DNA of 64,000 nucleotides, from the NCBI GenBank assembly GCA_019614645.1, contig JABWDB010000004.1, positions 17,112,001-17,176,000 on the forward strand, read 5' to 3'. The position numbers and the translations under genes were made by a program. The first letter of the stretch is position 1, and each line of letters begins with the position of its first letter. The notes below the pieces were generated by a model that worked only from the letters and a program-made list of their open reading frames with translations, was not told the DNA's origin and did not search any database. This DNA is from Stratiolaelaps scimitus. Lineage: Eukaryota; Arthropoda; Arachnida; Mesostigmata; Laelapidae. Positions 12,851 to 27,158 of this stretch are shown here, one piece after another.

Positions 12851-15800
12851 CCTCCTTTTTGCGTTCTGATCCGGGGCTAGGTCGAAGCGAAGAGGGAATT
12901 CGGACAGTCATGCAGTATAGCTACAACAAGCGGGTCAGCCAGAAGGAAACGATGGTTTTGCCTGACCTCCGGCCATCGATGAGACCAGAAGTGCGCTGCG
13001 CATCGGTCGGTTGGCTGTTCGGGCGCGACGGCGGATCCTCACTCGTGAGGACAAAGTATGGAAAGGCAGCAGTTCCTGCGACGGGCAGGCAAGCGGGCCA
13101 AGCAACATCGGCCCGGCCTCTGTAGGTTTTTCGTCCAACCTACGAAGTCCCCGTGTACCCTGTCGAGATGATGACCTCGATGATGTTTCTAGCAAGCTGC
13201 GACATACAACCAGAGCAGAGTACGGCGAGACCGTCATAATGATGACGGTGACGATGTTGATCGTAATGAAAAAGAGAAGGAAATCGAGCGCTTCGCTGGG
13301 TGGCTGCGTACACCCGCGAAACTGCAAACGCACGACGATTCAGCGCGATGATCGCAAATCAAACGCGAACGTCCAGGTGCAACGTGCGGAGTAGGCGAAG
13401 CGATCTGTGACAACAGTGGTATCGATACACGGCAACTAAATGCTGAGAGGGCTGAACGAAATGGATGAAAAAGTAAGCGACAAGACAGTCGGGCATTGGA
13501 CCACCCGCGGTTGGGTCATCATCGTCCAGACAGAAAGTGGCCTGAACTTTCTAGCAGATGATCGGCTCCTACTGTGATAGTGGTTGAAGCATCAGTGATA
13601 GTACTACAGCCGGACCAGAATAGACCGACTAGAACGAGGTCGACCGGCAAAGCCATTTGGGTTAGGAAGTAAGAAAATGATGCCAACATTGCTCCAGAAT
13701 GTAGACCAGTGGAGCACGCATGAGCAACAGAGACAGCCCGATTTCTTTTGATTGTCGACCTGTTGATCTACTAGAAAAACTACTGTCTGGCTGTATTGTA
13801 AATGCTTCTCTTACTTATACACGTTGTACTGCATTGGGGCAATCGTTAGCTTTGGCCTCTAACCAACTAGACGAACTGTTGATTTACTATCAGTTTGGCC
13901 TGTTTCAATCTTCCACTGGTCGTAAAGTTTACTTAAGCATCTGTTCGATTACAGGTCAGTCTCACAATAAAAATTATCCGTTATAAGTAGAAGTTGGTGG
14001 ACGTATAGTTGCAGTAGAAGATACTACAACAACATTGTGATAAACGATATTTACAGGCAGACGTTCTCATACGAGCATAAGGTAAAATGCTTTACTATCG
14101 ATTCCAAAAATTCAGGGTTACAATGTATTTTTACATCGTTCACTTACTTAACATGTGACCATGCGTCTAAGGTATCTCCCTATCACGGGGCTGTAACCTC
14201 GGTGCGAACCATCACTTCGGGTATACTGAGTAGACCTAGCCAGTGAAGTCATTGTTGAATGCCTGGATGGTGTCTTGAGACATTGATAGAACGTTTACAC
14301 GGAATCTAAGATGGAGACTGATATACCCTTGAATTTGCTGTTTAATATCCAAATAAATATTACCATATTTCGGTGCTAGTGACACGTTGAACATAGTCGA
14401 ATAAATTCACAATGTTAGTAGTGGTACCATGAACAAATTGCTTTTTGTTCTTTGAAGATAATACTGACTCTTTATAGAAATGCGCAAGTAGGCCCTAACT
14501 CCAAAAGGAAGTAAATGTAATATCTAATCCCCAGACTCTGCTGACCCTTAATTCTAGTCTTGTTCTAATTTCAACCTGGTTTCCTTCCTGAATGCACGTT
14601 GCCTCTGCTCTTCCGTATTCGGAGTCCTCGGTGATCTGTGTTGCGCTATCCTGACATTTATTACTACTATCCCACTTCTGAATGCATTGTGGACCTAAGA
14701 CCGTGGGGGGGGGGGCAAAGCACGATAAGCAGGCTACGCAAATCTTGTATACCTCCTGCCCGAAGTGACTGACCGAACGCGCTGACCGATTTCGGGTAGG
14801 CACTATATGTGGAGCTGGTGCCAAAGTAATCGCAACGGTTGCGTCGACGGCCACGGCAGCCCCACAATAAGAGACGGAAACGGGAGATGTCGTCCTCTCT
14901 TCATCCAATCAACGTAAGAGCGAGGGACGTGTCACCGATGGCAAGGCCGAGAAGCTAAAGAGACTACGTCAAGTGGCCGGCATGAGACGCAAGTCAAGGC
15001 AACAAAGAAGCGCGGCCTGAAAGAAGGGCACAACCAAAGTCGGCACGCGAGAGTTAGAGAGCTTGAGGGGTAGTATACACTGTACAGTAGAAAGACATCT
15101 CGCAGCTACCCGATGCGATGCTATGTCTTTCGTCGTCCAGCGAGGAGCAGCACAGCAAATCGTCACCGGACGAACAAGTCCCTGAGAACGTGGGGAGTGG
15201 TGCGGTGTCATGCAGGAAAGACTCGCGGACCCAGCTGCAAATAGTTGGGCGGCACTACGGCCACCTAGGAACGAACGCAAGGGAATCCGGTCGGCAGTCG
15301 ACAGATCGGAGGAACGAATGAGTCAAGAGATCCGTCGTAGCAGCACAAGCGGCAGCAGTGACTCTGCGGCGAATTTGTCTGTGCATTCCAGGGAGGATTT
15401 TTGGGTAAATAGGTGGGAGAAACGGAGGACTCAGCTGGTCGAGGCATTGGTAGAGGCAGTATTCAGTCTCCGAACGGGTGGGGACAGGCAGGGGCGTCGG
15501 GCGGGCACGAGTGGCGCTGGCAGAATCCAGCAAAGAAATAGTGACAAGGTTAGTGCGGGTACGTTTTCTACTACTCTTGCTGGCGGCCGCCAGCCAGCCA
15601 GCCTCGCTTTCGTTAACCGAGTAGCTCGACGACCGCCGGCCGTCGACCGATGGTCCAATGGAGGGAGCATGTAGCGGGCAACTCTTACCGCACCTCTCAG
15701 GCTTTTGGTCCGACTCCGAACGAGGGCCAAGCCAGCGCCTGCTCGCCGCCGCTACAGCCGCTGTCATTGATGATGCGCTGAGGCGGAAACGGAAGCACTG

Positions 15801-18800
15801 CTCTCGCTCGCAGTCATGTCTTCCTCGGGGCATGTCTTGTCTTACCAACCGACCTGCCGCAAGACCACTGATTCTGGTGCCGACACACTAGGGCTAGTTC
15901 CGTCGCTGAGGCGGACCGCTACTTGAGGCAAGCCCCTTTTAGGCTTCAATTTCTCTCTCTCTCTGTCTCTTTCTCGCTCGCTCTCTGTATCTTTTCCTCT
16001 CTGCGGTGAACGCTATTGCTGAACGACCTGCACGGGAGCAGGTCAGCTGGGCTGTAGAAAACAGCAACTCATCTGAGGAGAGAGAGGAGAAAAGTGGGAT
16101 CACTTCGGGATGTCACTCAGCCGGAGTATGGACGATTCAGCAGCGAGATAGTCAGTCACCGTACTGACCCACATCTTTCAGTGCAACTGAGTTGACTCTT
16201 CGGTAAAGGAAAGCCATAGAGATAGTTGGGCATAGCGGGGAAAGCGTGCCCCATGACCACGTGATGCCTAGGTTAATTGTTGACATATTAATCTTATTGC
16301 AAAGAAATCGGCGAATAGAAAACGAAGTGCACTTGGGCTCGTGACCGTATTTTCCCTCGATCCTTCTTGTGTCGCTGTACTCCAGCCATATCTCAGACAA
16401 TTGCCTACTGAAGGCTGAGGAAACAACAATAAACTGAAAACAAAATTAAATTGTAATTGGCCGTTGGAGCCACTGCCGCCAAGATAAATTTGTACCACCA
16501 TACCTCCTGCTCTGGCAATCACGGAAATCGTTGCTATCTAAATATTTTAATATAAGATAACTACATTTCTGCGAAGTGATATGGGAAGCTACTGGACAGA
16601 GAATCACGTTAGGCCGCTAACTGCCACGGCAAACCGCACGTAAATAATCTCTCGATTGTATTAGCTAGCATCTCTATTAGATAACTGAGGAGCGGCACGA
16701 TTTTCCATTATTCCCTTTAGCCTTTCTTGACGTCATTTGTTGATTCGTACCCATCCCTACAGGAACAGCGTTGTTCGACGATATCTGTGACTCTTTCGTT
16801 TCCGTCTCACACAGTCAGGGGAATTCAATTGCTCTGGTAACGCCATATGAGAGATGTACACGGTCGACGACGTTCAACAAATTTCCGAATACAGCCTGCA
16901 GAAACATCAAGCAGTTAAGATGATGAGAACAGGAGGAATCCGCTGAGGAAAGTGATTTGATTCCGTTTCGAACAAAGGTGCGGAGGCTTTTGCAATGAAA
17001 GAGCCGATAAGCTGCAGTTTCGACGACGAAGGTCATCCCGGTGCTCGAAAAGGAGGGCGAAAAACCGCTGGTGCCCTTATGGCAAAAACATGCCGCCGAC
17101 AATAGATACCGACGAGGCATTTATAACCCTCGACTCGAAGATTGCTCGCTTCGAGAGAACCATTCGATTTGACCTGGTTTCTATCGCGACCGAAATTTTT
17201 CTAGTGGATCGTACGTCTCGTAGCATGACTCTATCACTAGATGGTGATTTCTGAAAGCGTACGTAAGTACGATTCTCGGGGTTGCACAGATGCCGATATG
17301 GCAAATCTTCCAGTGACGATCATTCCGCGCTAATCGAAGGAGACCACTTATACAAGTAAAAACTTTTTCCCATGACGTGGTTACTTTAAGATATGTACGC
17401 TTTGCGGGACACGTCCTGAGATAAACGGCGCATCTCAATTTCGTCAGAGTTGGGATAATACTGTTGACGCGTCTGCGGTAATGATTTCTGCTCCTGTCCG
17501 CCATCGCGTTGGCTGCCAACGCGGCCTTTATGCAATTGTTTGTTAGGACATCGCATGCAATTTATCTGTTTCCCTCACAAATGTTATTTTGCCGACGGTA
17601 GTTCTTAGGCACTTCAAGGTTACCGCCGCCGCCGCCACCGCCGCTATCGTCACATTTCCCATCATCTGACCTAAAAACCGAGTTGTGCTTCCATTATCAT
17701 CCTCTTAGTGATATACTCACGACGAGTTGTAGTGGCACCATAGGAGCTCGCCAAACAATAGCGTCGCAGCGTCTTCCAAAATGCGTGGAGACCAGTGCCA
17801 ATTACCGCTGTGCAACTAGAGCAGACCAACGAAAATCTTCGGTCCTCCGGCAGTCCTGTGCCACTGGCTGCGCTGATGATAATTCGGACAACTATTGTCT
17901 TGCTTCTGCCGCTGCTGCTGTGAGCTATTCCAGGATGGCCCACTTCCTTAATTCCTTTCTACCTTCTTATTCTCTGACGCGTGGCTTGGATGTACCCGGG
18001 GCTCAGCGGCTGGGGGCGGGCCCTTCTAAAGCAGCGCACTGTTCTCGTTAGCAGTTTACTCATTCTGTCGTAGATTTTGTGCGCAGCCGTCACGCACGCT
18101 GCTCTTGCCCATTCGTGACCATCTGCCGTTACTGGAAGATCATGGCCTACAGCGTAACCTCTCTACATCCACCACTGTCAGTCGCTATGTTCCGTTACCT
18201 GAAAAGTGTGTCGTCGCAGCGCTCGTGGGCCCAACCTCGGAAGCCCCCAAACGACCAACCTCAACTCTGCCCGTCCCATGATGTGGGCAAGCGGTTACTT
18301 GTTCTACTACAACTTTGTTTTCGTCTCCCCAGTCACTTCTTCTTAGCCCATCCTCGACCCAACCCCCCCAGAGCGGGCTCCGATCCAGCTGCCTTGACAG
18401 ACACCCATGCGATCCCACGCCCAGAGCCGGCGTTCCCTCACCATTCGCCTGTAAGTGGTAGCCTGCAAGGTGATGACCCAGTTCGCCAGACGCTTCATTC
18501 TTTTCATCTTTTCAGTTCTGCTTTCGTGGCTCATGCCACTTCCTGCTGCTGCTGGCGCCGCCGCTGCGGCTGCTGCTGCTGCTGTTGCTAATGCTGCCGC
18601 CCTCAGTAGCTCTGGCAGCAGAAGCAGAAGCCGCAGAGGACTGTTATTATCTCGGGACGGAAAATGTCGGGCCACGACCCACGCGCAAATACTGCCAGCA
18701 ACACAAAAAGAGAGGGAGAGAGAGAGAAAGGGAGAGAGATGGCAAGATGACACTCGTTGTCACTCGCCGGAGCCGCAGTGCTATTGCGCTAGAGTGCGTC

Positions 18801-18970
18801 TGGCCGAGTGACGATTCGGATTCGCTCGCGAGCAAAAGTTCTGGGGTTCGGGTGCACTGCGGTACTGGTGCTCGCTATCATGCGCTGTCTTTGGTTGCGC
18901 GAGTGCTACCTAGCGTTGTCTTTGGGCTAAAAGGTGGGCCTGCTTATTTCCGTATGTCCCTTTCTTAAGA
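12851..18970. other. Alternating GC-rich and AT-rich non-coding sequence
   Basis: GC-rich blocks at about 12.9-13.4, 15.0-15.9 and 17.6-18.9 kb with a CT-repeat tract (15950-15990), a CCG run near 17620, CTG tract (18537) and GA tract (18706-18742). Open frames here overlap on both strands and have low-complexity translations. They may be untranslated exons or promoters of an unseen gene. Confidence 0.35.
18537..18600. repeat. GC-rich (GCT/CTG)n trinucleotide tract
   Basis: Impure CTG/GCT repeat giving Leu, Ala or Cys runs depending on frame. One plus frame reads like a signal peptide (LLLLLLLMLPPSVALAAEA) after a good acceptor (TTTTCATCTTTTCAG, ending 18515), but any CTG repeat would look like this. 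Confidence 0.7.
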
Positions 18971-20619
18971 ATCGAGAACAAGGAAATAGCCAATTGAGGG
19001 GTGTTAACATTGGCCCCGTTCTAGCTTATCAGTTGTATACATCGTATTGAGACATTAGCAGTGGATAACACCTTAGCTCCTTCCCTCCCTGTCACTCTCT
19101 CTGTGCATTTATCTGCCACTGTGAGCACTCTAAAGCGTTCAATTTGGGTCTTGAAATTTCGTCGGAGGCTGTACACGCGTCGTCGCAGTGAGTCTAAAGT
19201 CAACGAACGTGTGAAAGCGGATTCAAGAGCTAGTACAGAATCAATCAATCAAATTATGGTTTACTGTCGGAACTGCAATTTCGCAATGCTTGAGTTCTCG
19301 AAATAGACTTTGCGTACAGGAATTGGAAATGCATGTAGGTATGGAATGCATCTATAAATAGATATACCATATATTTTTTGCTGCTTCTTTAATTTATTAA
19401 AAATAATAAAAATATTTCTCAAAACTATTAATTTATTATTTATATCAATCTTGCGAACAGATCTAAAGCAGCCTTGCTATACGAAAATGGTGACAGTGAA
19501 AAAAAATTCTGAAAATGGTCCATGACGCGCTATGCATGTAATTTATACGACACACACACACACACATTTATTTTAGCCTAAACACATATGAACTCTTGAG
19601 TGCGCGTACCCGCTACAATCATCAACTTTCTAGGCAACGAAGCCCTTTCGAATACTAACCGTGTCGACTTGTGTATTCTATAACAGCTGTATACATTCTT
19701 CGTGGACACATAATTTCCGACAAAAAGCGAGCGTTTATCATTGTTTGAATACTCTTCTTTCGATATATTCTGAGTCGAATATTGATTATGATTGTGCCTT
19801 GATGAGTTGTATTGTTCCGTCACTGTCCTCGTTGGAAACATGTCGTTTTACAAAAATGATGGGGTCATAGCTGGGTCATTCATCTGTTTCAATCATCTGT
19901 TATGCCCGAAGGCCTGAGCGTGTCGCAAGGGTCGCAACGAGTCTCTTGCAAAATAGCAACAGGTGGTCTCGATGGTTGTCGACGTGAAAGATTGTGGCGA
20001 GTAAGTGTTTATTTTCCCTATACTAAATATAGATTGTCCTGAATCCGTTCCACTGTTCTACCGCCATGAGGAACGCGCTATTGGAACTGTTCAGGTAAGC
20101 CTCGCGAGAACTATACGAGAAGTGGGGAATTCGAACAATCGAAACGACACCTCGCGCAACTCTGACCAGAGCAAGACCGGCGCGTAGGTGTCGCCAGGTG
20201 ATCAACGTAAACCCGCGTTCGTTCCTGCTAAAAGGGTAGAGACCATGGTATAGCGATGATTCAGCTGCAGGGATCATGTTGTTGCCGTTCTACTCTGACT
20301 GTTTGTACGGGATTTTCATGTCGACAAAGGGTTTGTCTACGGGTTCTTTTGGAGAGGTGGGGGATCTACAATTGGAATTGACTGACGGCAGGTGGAAGAT
20401 CGCTTGGTCGCGAAGATTTATTGCGAAGACGCGGTGTACAAGTCATGGAATACTAACGTCACACTGTACTCTCTAGTAAACGAGTAGGGAGTGCCAGAAA
20501 TGCCAGATTGTGAGTTGTTTTGCAGAATACCCATACGTCCCTGGCAAGAAAAACAGAAGTTAGCAAAGGTAACTTGTGGAGTCTTATATAATATTTGCTT
20601 TTAAAAATACATCACCAAA

Positions 20620-20621
<2 letters not shown>

Positions 20622-20653
<32 letters not shown>
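20622..20653. repeat. (AT)n microsatellite
   Basis: Thirty-two bases of AT repeat in non-coding sequence. Confidence 0.9.
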
Positions 20654-20655
<2 letters not shown>

Positions 20656-23648
20656 CGGGTCGGATTGAACACGAATCATTTGTTGAGCATAGATATTATA
20701 TCATAGTACACGCAAACCTTATTTTACCCACAATCGGCGTCAGACATAAATCAGTGTTCGGAGCCACATTCTCGAACTCAGCCCCTTTGAACAATACTAT
20801 TTGTTGCCGAATTTTACTGCACGAGCACAGTGTTGGCACAGTGCGTGACTCACTGTACAGACTGCTATAACGGCTGTGGCTGGCTATTCTCAGCTATCTA
20901 TTTGACCACATCATCCGCTGAGAAATCCGAACCAAATCATTTTCGACGTGTCGCAGGCCATTGCCTTTTTCCAAAGTGCTATTTCCGGTAACAGCTTCAA
21001 TACCCGCAGTTCCGCCGGCTGAGTGCGATCAGCCATTCGGGCGGGCTTCGGCGCTCAACGTCAATGACCGGCAAGCGAAACTTTCTCTAAAGGTATTGAA
21101 AAACGACAACTGCCTCGGCGTCCATGGCTTCGTCGTTTGCACAAGGAGATCAACTGCTCAATGCCAACTTCACAGCACAACAAGGGTGCAATTGCCCCAC
21201 GATCCAAGAAGTGGCAATGTCGGAATGAATAATAACGAAGAGCGGCCGGGGATGCTAGGGGCGAAGCTGGACGAAGAGCACGAAATAGCGCTGACAAGCA
21301 AAAGTACACAAATGCTAACGTGACATTAAATTACCAATGCTACCAAACAACAATAAATAAGGCCGAAAAATAATAAAATATTGCGGTGGCAGACACCAAC
21401 ACTCGTATGAGGGGAGGTATCGCTTCTGTTGAAAAGTGCTAATGGCCAATGCACGTTTATTATTAGGTACATGTTATAATTTGATACATCTTCTCATCAT
21501 GTCAGCTAACTAATATTATTGAATAATGCTGTTGCTGATTATTGATTAATTGCAAACTACAATCTAACAGAGTACATCATGAAGGTAGGATATTCGTTAT
21601 TTTTTTATTAATGTATGCTTGACTTGCTGGCTGACTTATGATATACATATATTGTTGTATTTATGATATTGGAAACATTGTAGGAGACAGTTCTAAGTTG
21701 GAGTTCCCTTTACGGCTGCGCCTGGGGGCTTCTCCCATGAAACGTTTCGTGGCTCTTATCCGTAAGGCCCTTCTGACTAAGGTGACCCTATGCTGACAGA
21801 CTCTGCTATTGCTCTCAACGTTGAGCTGTTTTCTGTCACTCGAAATGCCTACGTGTTCCAAGTTACGCTCGTTGGGGCACGCCATCATTTTCACAACTTG
21901 ATTTGAATCAGTGTTTTCCAATGCTGTGCAGCTTTATATTAGACAGTATGTACCGGCAAGATGAACGAAACGCCAGGCACATGAATCAATCTATATGTGG
22001 GCTATACGGAATGTGAATATTCTTCCTGTATATTATATAATACATTGTTCCAGTCCGCTGACAATGCAACCAGCCAGCCTTCATTGCTCTAGCGACCTTA
22101 ATTGGTCGTCCGCGAAGATTGCTCGTTGTTCACCTACAAAGTTCTCTGTAAAAGGCTGCGGGCAAGCGTCAGTTCGTCCATCATCTATCTCATCAGGCCA
22201 ACATCTTCGTCAGTAGGTCACTGTGGCTTCTTGTCTAGCGGACGCCCTTCGCTGTCTTGCTTAACTCGTTGCCTACCGTGCATTGGGAGAGAATAAACCG
22301 TTCATAGCACTTCTATTGAGACTAGCCCGTCCGAAGCTGCAGAGCTGGAGCCGCTGTCCCCGTTCTCTAGTCGCTGCTCGTTGGGTAGTCCTTCGCTCAG
22401 CTCCATCGTAAGTCTCGTTAGCCCGCTGTACGACCGCCATTGGCTGACCTGTGCTCCACTCCGGGGAACAGCGAGAGAGAGAGAGAGCAACGACGTTCAG
22501 TAGGTCGAACGAGACTAACTTCTTCTTCCACCTGCAAAGGCTTCTGTTCTGTTCCGGCCATTCTAGCTGCTGCCATGGTTCATCTCCCGTTACTCCTGCG
22601 TACTCCTGCTCTGTACAGTCCCGCAACGCGTAGCCGACGCAGTGACGGCAATCTCTCACACACCCGCCGTGTTCCGTCGAGACAGGAGTTTCATACAAGA
22701 ATGGATCTCTTATTCTCTTCCCTACTGCATCCAGCCACGTCACCCCATTGCTTTTGTGTTCCATCGCCTCGGAAGAAGTGCAAGTCGCCTTCTCGTCGTT
22801 GTCCCCGCAAAGCAGGTAGAAGAGATGGACGCCTAAGACTGGCTGAGCGCCACGCCACAACCTCTAGCCAACTAAGGCAAGGATATGCAACGAGGTCGCA
22901 GCACGAGCGTGCGGTGTCCTCTGTGATCACTTTGCGCAGCATGCTTTTTGTACACGAATAAAGCGAGAGAAAGACCGTGAGGGCGCGGGAGTCGGGATAA
23001 AGGCGAACATGTCGTAGAGATCCCGGTTATCTCATACGTCGGTGTCATGCAATGAAGCACTCACCGTCGAGCCGGCTGATCTTTGTTTTAGAGAGGAGCG
23101 CATTGTTGTCGGTGGTCGTAGAGCTACACCAGTGGAATGATGTATGATAACTAGGCTTTAATGAGCTATATATTCAGTCCTAAACTCAGTAGTGCTCTTT
23201 CGATTGCTAACGATACTTGGAGGCGTATTGCATGTCCGTAGCGGTGTCCGTGAAACTAAATATAACAATAGGTAAAATAGCAGAGTGCACACGATATCGG
23301 GTGTAGTACAACGTATGCATCTGGAGAAGGAAATCTCACCGTTGTCAAAAGACTCTTTTTCCAGTTGTCACGGTGTCTAGGTGGCATCTTATAAAGATCT
23401 CACTGATACGCAAGCATGTCAGGAAATCGGAGTAGAAATATCAGTTTATAAGCCATCCATGTTCAATGTCATTTCGTGCTTTAGCCCGTCACCACAACTG
23501 CTGAGTCCCGAATGAGGCCGCAGTGTGAAGCAAAGGAAGACTGCAGCTGTCAATGATTTTTCTAGTAAAGGTTTGAGTTCTTGCTATACTGTTATTATAG
23601 AACATTTATTATTATTATTATTATATACAACTTTAATCCCCCTAGCCC

Positions 23649-23681
23649 AAATAATTCCTAATTATTGTATGTTTGAATAAA
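23649..23681 (+). repeat. Short dispersed repeat with palindromic core, copy 1
   Basis: Contains AATAATTCCTAATTATT, a 7-base inverted repeat around CCT, then GTATGTTTGAATAAA. Preceded by AATCCCCCTAGCCC. A near-identical copy lies at 33554. Confidence 0.6.
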
Positions 23682-23951
23682 GTATTATCACCCACTTTAG
23701 ACGTACATAACTCAAGGTAGCGATCTAAAATACACTCTACCTATTACACTATTCGACAAAATGTTAGAGCAAGAACGAGATACGTTTTACGGTACAGGTG
23801 CTTGGCGAGAACGATGTAGCACCTCGTAGACTGTTCCCTCCAAGCACAAAAACCGTAACACTTTAAGAACGAGCTTAGTTGTGCAGCTTCTGATGCTCAA
23901 CGTCAATGTGACAGCCAAATGTTCTTCGTTTCGTTCGTTGTTTCGAAGAAA

Positions 23952-24106
23952 TTAAATTCCGTCTATTTTCGTCGTTTGATGAATATCTTTAGTACAACGT
24001 CTCTGATATAACGTTAGTCCTTCTTGCGCAAGGTAGCCAAAGGGATACCCGATATGTCCGTTAATGAATGGTGGTTGTAATCCATTCGATGTATGTGGCT
24101 TCAATG
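23952..24106 (-). CDS. Candidate terminal exon; doubtful
   Basis: On the minus strand a long pyrimidine tract and acceptor (TTTCTCTTCTTACAG) precede a short open frame, LKPHTSNGLQPPFINGHIGY and then PFGYLAQEGLTLYQRR, ending at TAA. No partner exon was found and no family recognised. The splice site is the only real support. Confidence 0.15.
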
Positions 24107-24951
24107 CTGTAAGAAGAGAAATTGTAAGTACAAAATATATTTGCTTGCACAAGATTACGCCACTAGAGTAAAATTAAACATACGAACGTGACGTAATGAG
24201 ACAATCTTGATAAATGTCAGCGCCTTAGCACCTACTACTTATTACATTTTACAGCTGGTTGTCTCAGGGGTAAGCAAGGCGAAAAGATAGCCAACAGGAA
24301 AGAAGGCCTCACAATCACACCGATATCGTTGATCTGAATCGTACTCACTGAAAGTTGTACCAACTACCCTTCTATTATATACAATCGCTCGGAGGCAGCA
24401 CCCCGTGTCTAATGTTAATTTCTACCAGAATTGGCCAACTTACCTATCAATGACGAAAATGCTCGTACGAACGGCCAACCTCGTATTGGGTTGGTTGCTC
24501 GAGCGCGAGTTTACGTTTGCGGGTCCCATTCACTGTGACCCATTTGCCAAACGGCTACGAAAAACCTCAATTATTCACACCGGCACAGAGGGGAAAACCA
24601 TTAAGCCACGTTTTTCTTCGGTACCACCGAGGCGGACCCCTTCAAGCGGGCCATCTCAAGTGTGTGCAATCCGACTCGACTTGCATTTCAATAACTCTTT
24701 TTTTTCCGCTCAAAGGAACTTTTATGTACCGAGTCCATTACAATCTCGCAATGGTGGGCCGGGAACACCGATCAACTGTCTCGGACGTTGAGAACAACGA
24801 CGTGCAAGGTGCAAAAAGACGACGCACGGGATTCGTATGCTGTCATAATGTAGAGGCAATTTGCTACCATTTCGAAGTGACGATTATTGATCATGTTGGT
24901 AATAATGCTTGTAGAATTTTTCTCGATTGGTGGCCCCTATACTGCCAGTGG

Positions 24952-24953
<2 letters not shown>

Positions 24954-24982
<29 letters not shown>
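24954..24982. repeat. (AT)n microsatellite
   Basis: About 29 bases of AT repeat. Confidence 0.9.
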
Positions 24983-24985
<3 letters not shown>

Positions 24986-27158
24986 TCCTGCCGGTTCAAT
25001 GGGAGGAAGACAAAGCGGCTGCGACATAAATAAAGTTACTTCACTAAACATTACCCTATGAATACAAAAAGTCTTAAGGTTGGAGGAAAAGTGAGCTGCA
25101 CCGCCGTTTGGGTATCCATCGTCCGCAACCTCGGCAGTGCAAAGCTGAGCTGGGATAAAGCTGTCATAAATACCTAAAATTCATCTACCCATAGCGAGGG
25201 CACGTGAAACAGTTGTCGGGTGTATCCATACATAACTTCGAACTGAACAAGACGACTGCGGCTGGGCTGAAGCAGTTCACCACTGGTGACGGTTGTACAA
25301 AGGCTGCAGTGTCAGTCCGGCTTCTGATGATCGAATGCCTTCAAACGGTGGCCAGATGCCGGCTGCGACCATTCGGCACAACTTCTGTTTCCGCGTGCTG
25401 GACAAGTTAATGGACGTGCCGATGGATGAAGTCTATAGGTTGGTCAAGTGCATTTATCAGACTCTATAGCTAAGAACTACGGTGGCAAACGGCGGTACTT
25501 CTAGACATGGCCACTTTCGATGAATCCCGCTTCGCGCACTGGTCCATTAGCTAAGCTTCAATTAACTATGCGCTATACCTTATTACTGTGTAGACGTAAC
25601 ATATTGTATATTTTATTGAGTCTGACCCTTCCTGCGCTAAGCATGTCGAGCAACGACAAAGCCACTTCATGGAAATATACACGTATGGTTTTAGTTGACT
25701 GCACGGAACGCGCATATTATTATATAATAAGATGAAATATATATTCCGCGTTTCATAACGTCCAGTCATATTATACCAGGATTATTCATCAACGCAAAGA
25801 TTGTTTGCTGGCGTAACGGTATCGCTTTATCATCCAATCCCTTCGGCCAATTGTAGCTGCTCTTATAAGACTTTTAGAGCATGTCCATCGCTAAGCTCGT
25901 TTCCATTATCCTTAGGTCCCACGTCAAAGAACAATTTTTCTTTAAGCTTGAATAAATATTTCTCGCTCAGCTGTGCGCTGTGGGGAGTCATTTCGCCGAA
26001 CGAAGGTCATCGGTCGACCATAAGTGGCGGACCACATGTGGACCACCAATTGTTATTCAACAGTTCCTGCTAACAATTCGCGTTCCCTACAATTCGCGGA
26101 CGCGCTATGATCGTGAACGTTGGCTAACTCGAAGCGTTCTGCATGATGATGGCGACTTAGTGGCGAATACAGTTCCATTCTACCTATCTAGCCGAGAACA
26201 TATATTGACGGATAGGCTGTGCGAGTTTGTACATGTGTGAGTGCGGTGCTGTACTTTCGCAGGTAGCGAGCAGCTTAGAAGTCGGTTTGAGTCTAGTCTC
26301 GCCGCAGGGTCGCCCCTCCAAAGCTCTCCACATTTCCTGTGAACACCTTTCTCCGTACACACATGATATCTATACGTTTATAAAAACTGCCTCAACTACG
26401 AAGAAAATCCGGCTGGTGGCGTGTTTACAGTGTGCCTATCTTCGTTACGCATTTCTCCGTGTTCTGAATTCACCTCTCACATCTTTTCGAGGCTTCGTTT
26501 CTGCCACACTTTCAAGCATATTGTACGTCCCGCTCTCGTTTGTACTCATAGGGTCAGCGTTAATCGAGAATCACAGATAGCTGTTAACAGGAAAAGGACA
26601 CACAGGAAGCAAACGATTCTCCAACGTTACATCTAAGTGAAGCGTTCGACAGCCGCCGTTCGAAGAACCGCTCCGGACGTCCGCTAGTTTGTGCTAGTTC
26701 CATCATGGTCATATGGTATTGCAATACGTTGCCCATGCTGACCCTCGATTGGGGAAGGTGGTACAAAAAAGCTGCTCTTTTAGGTGGCAGTTCTCCACTG
26801 TGAGAGAAACAGGCTTTTCGGGGAGAAGAATATGGAAGGAGGTATAATGGAAAGAGATGGAATCATAACAGAAAATTGCCTTGCTGCACACATCCATATA
26901 GCGAACTAGAAATCTATGTATGCGTATTAGGTAACAACGTATAAGGCAGATGACTCTTTTGACAATACCAAACGATTCGCGACTCTGTTTCGCGACGATA
27001 TGATTTTGTCGTGATTTCCCACAGATATCCAACAAAGTTTTAGTGCTCCACTTGCAGTATTCGCGAAGTCAGTCCGTTTTTGTTTTTATATCCAGATTTG
27101 GGTTAGGAAATCTATATAGATATACTTCACTTAAGTCGATCACCTGTCATCCACATTA

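Larger units (their letters stand above)
18971..27146. other. No gene recognised
   Basis: Contains a GC-rich block at about 22.3-23.0 kb with a GAGAGA tract, a (CA)n near 19551-19565, AT microsatellites, the palindromic repeat at 23649 and the doubtful exon at 23952. A 62-base stretch, 20033-20094, has exon-like borders (AG before, GTAAGC after) but no partners. Confidence 0.4.

Noticed and set aside
15255..15848. 197-codon minus-strand frame in a GC-rich block
   Set aside because: Low stop density in GC-rich DNA explains it. Overlapping frames are open on both strands, the translation is low complexity, and no motif is present.
18455..18811. Plus-strand frame with hydrophobic start and poly-Ala, and an alternative Leu-rich signal-peptide-like frame
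   Set aside because: Both derive from the CTG/GCT repeat and a following GA tract. Any frame of such a repeat looks like a signal peptide.
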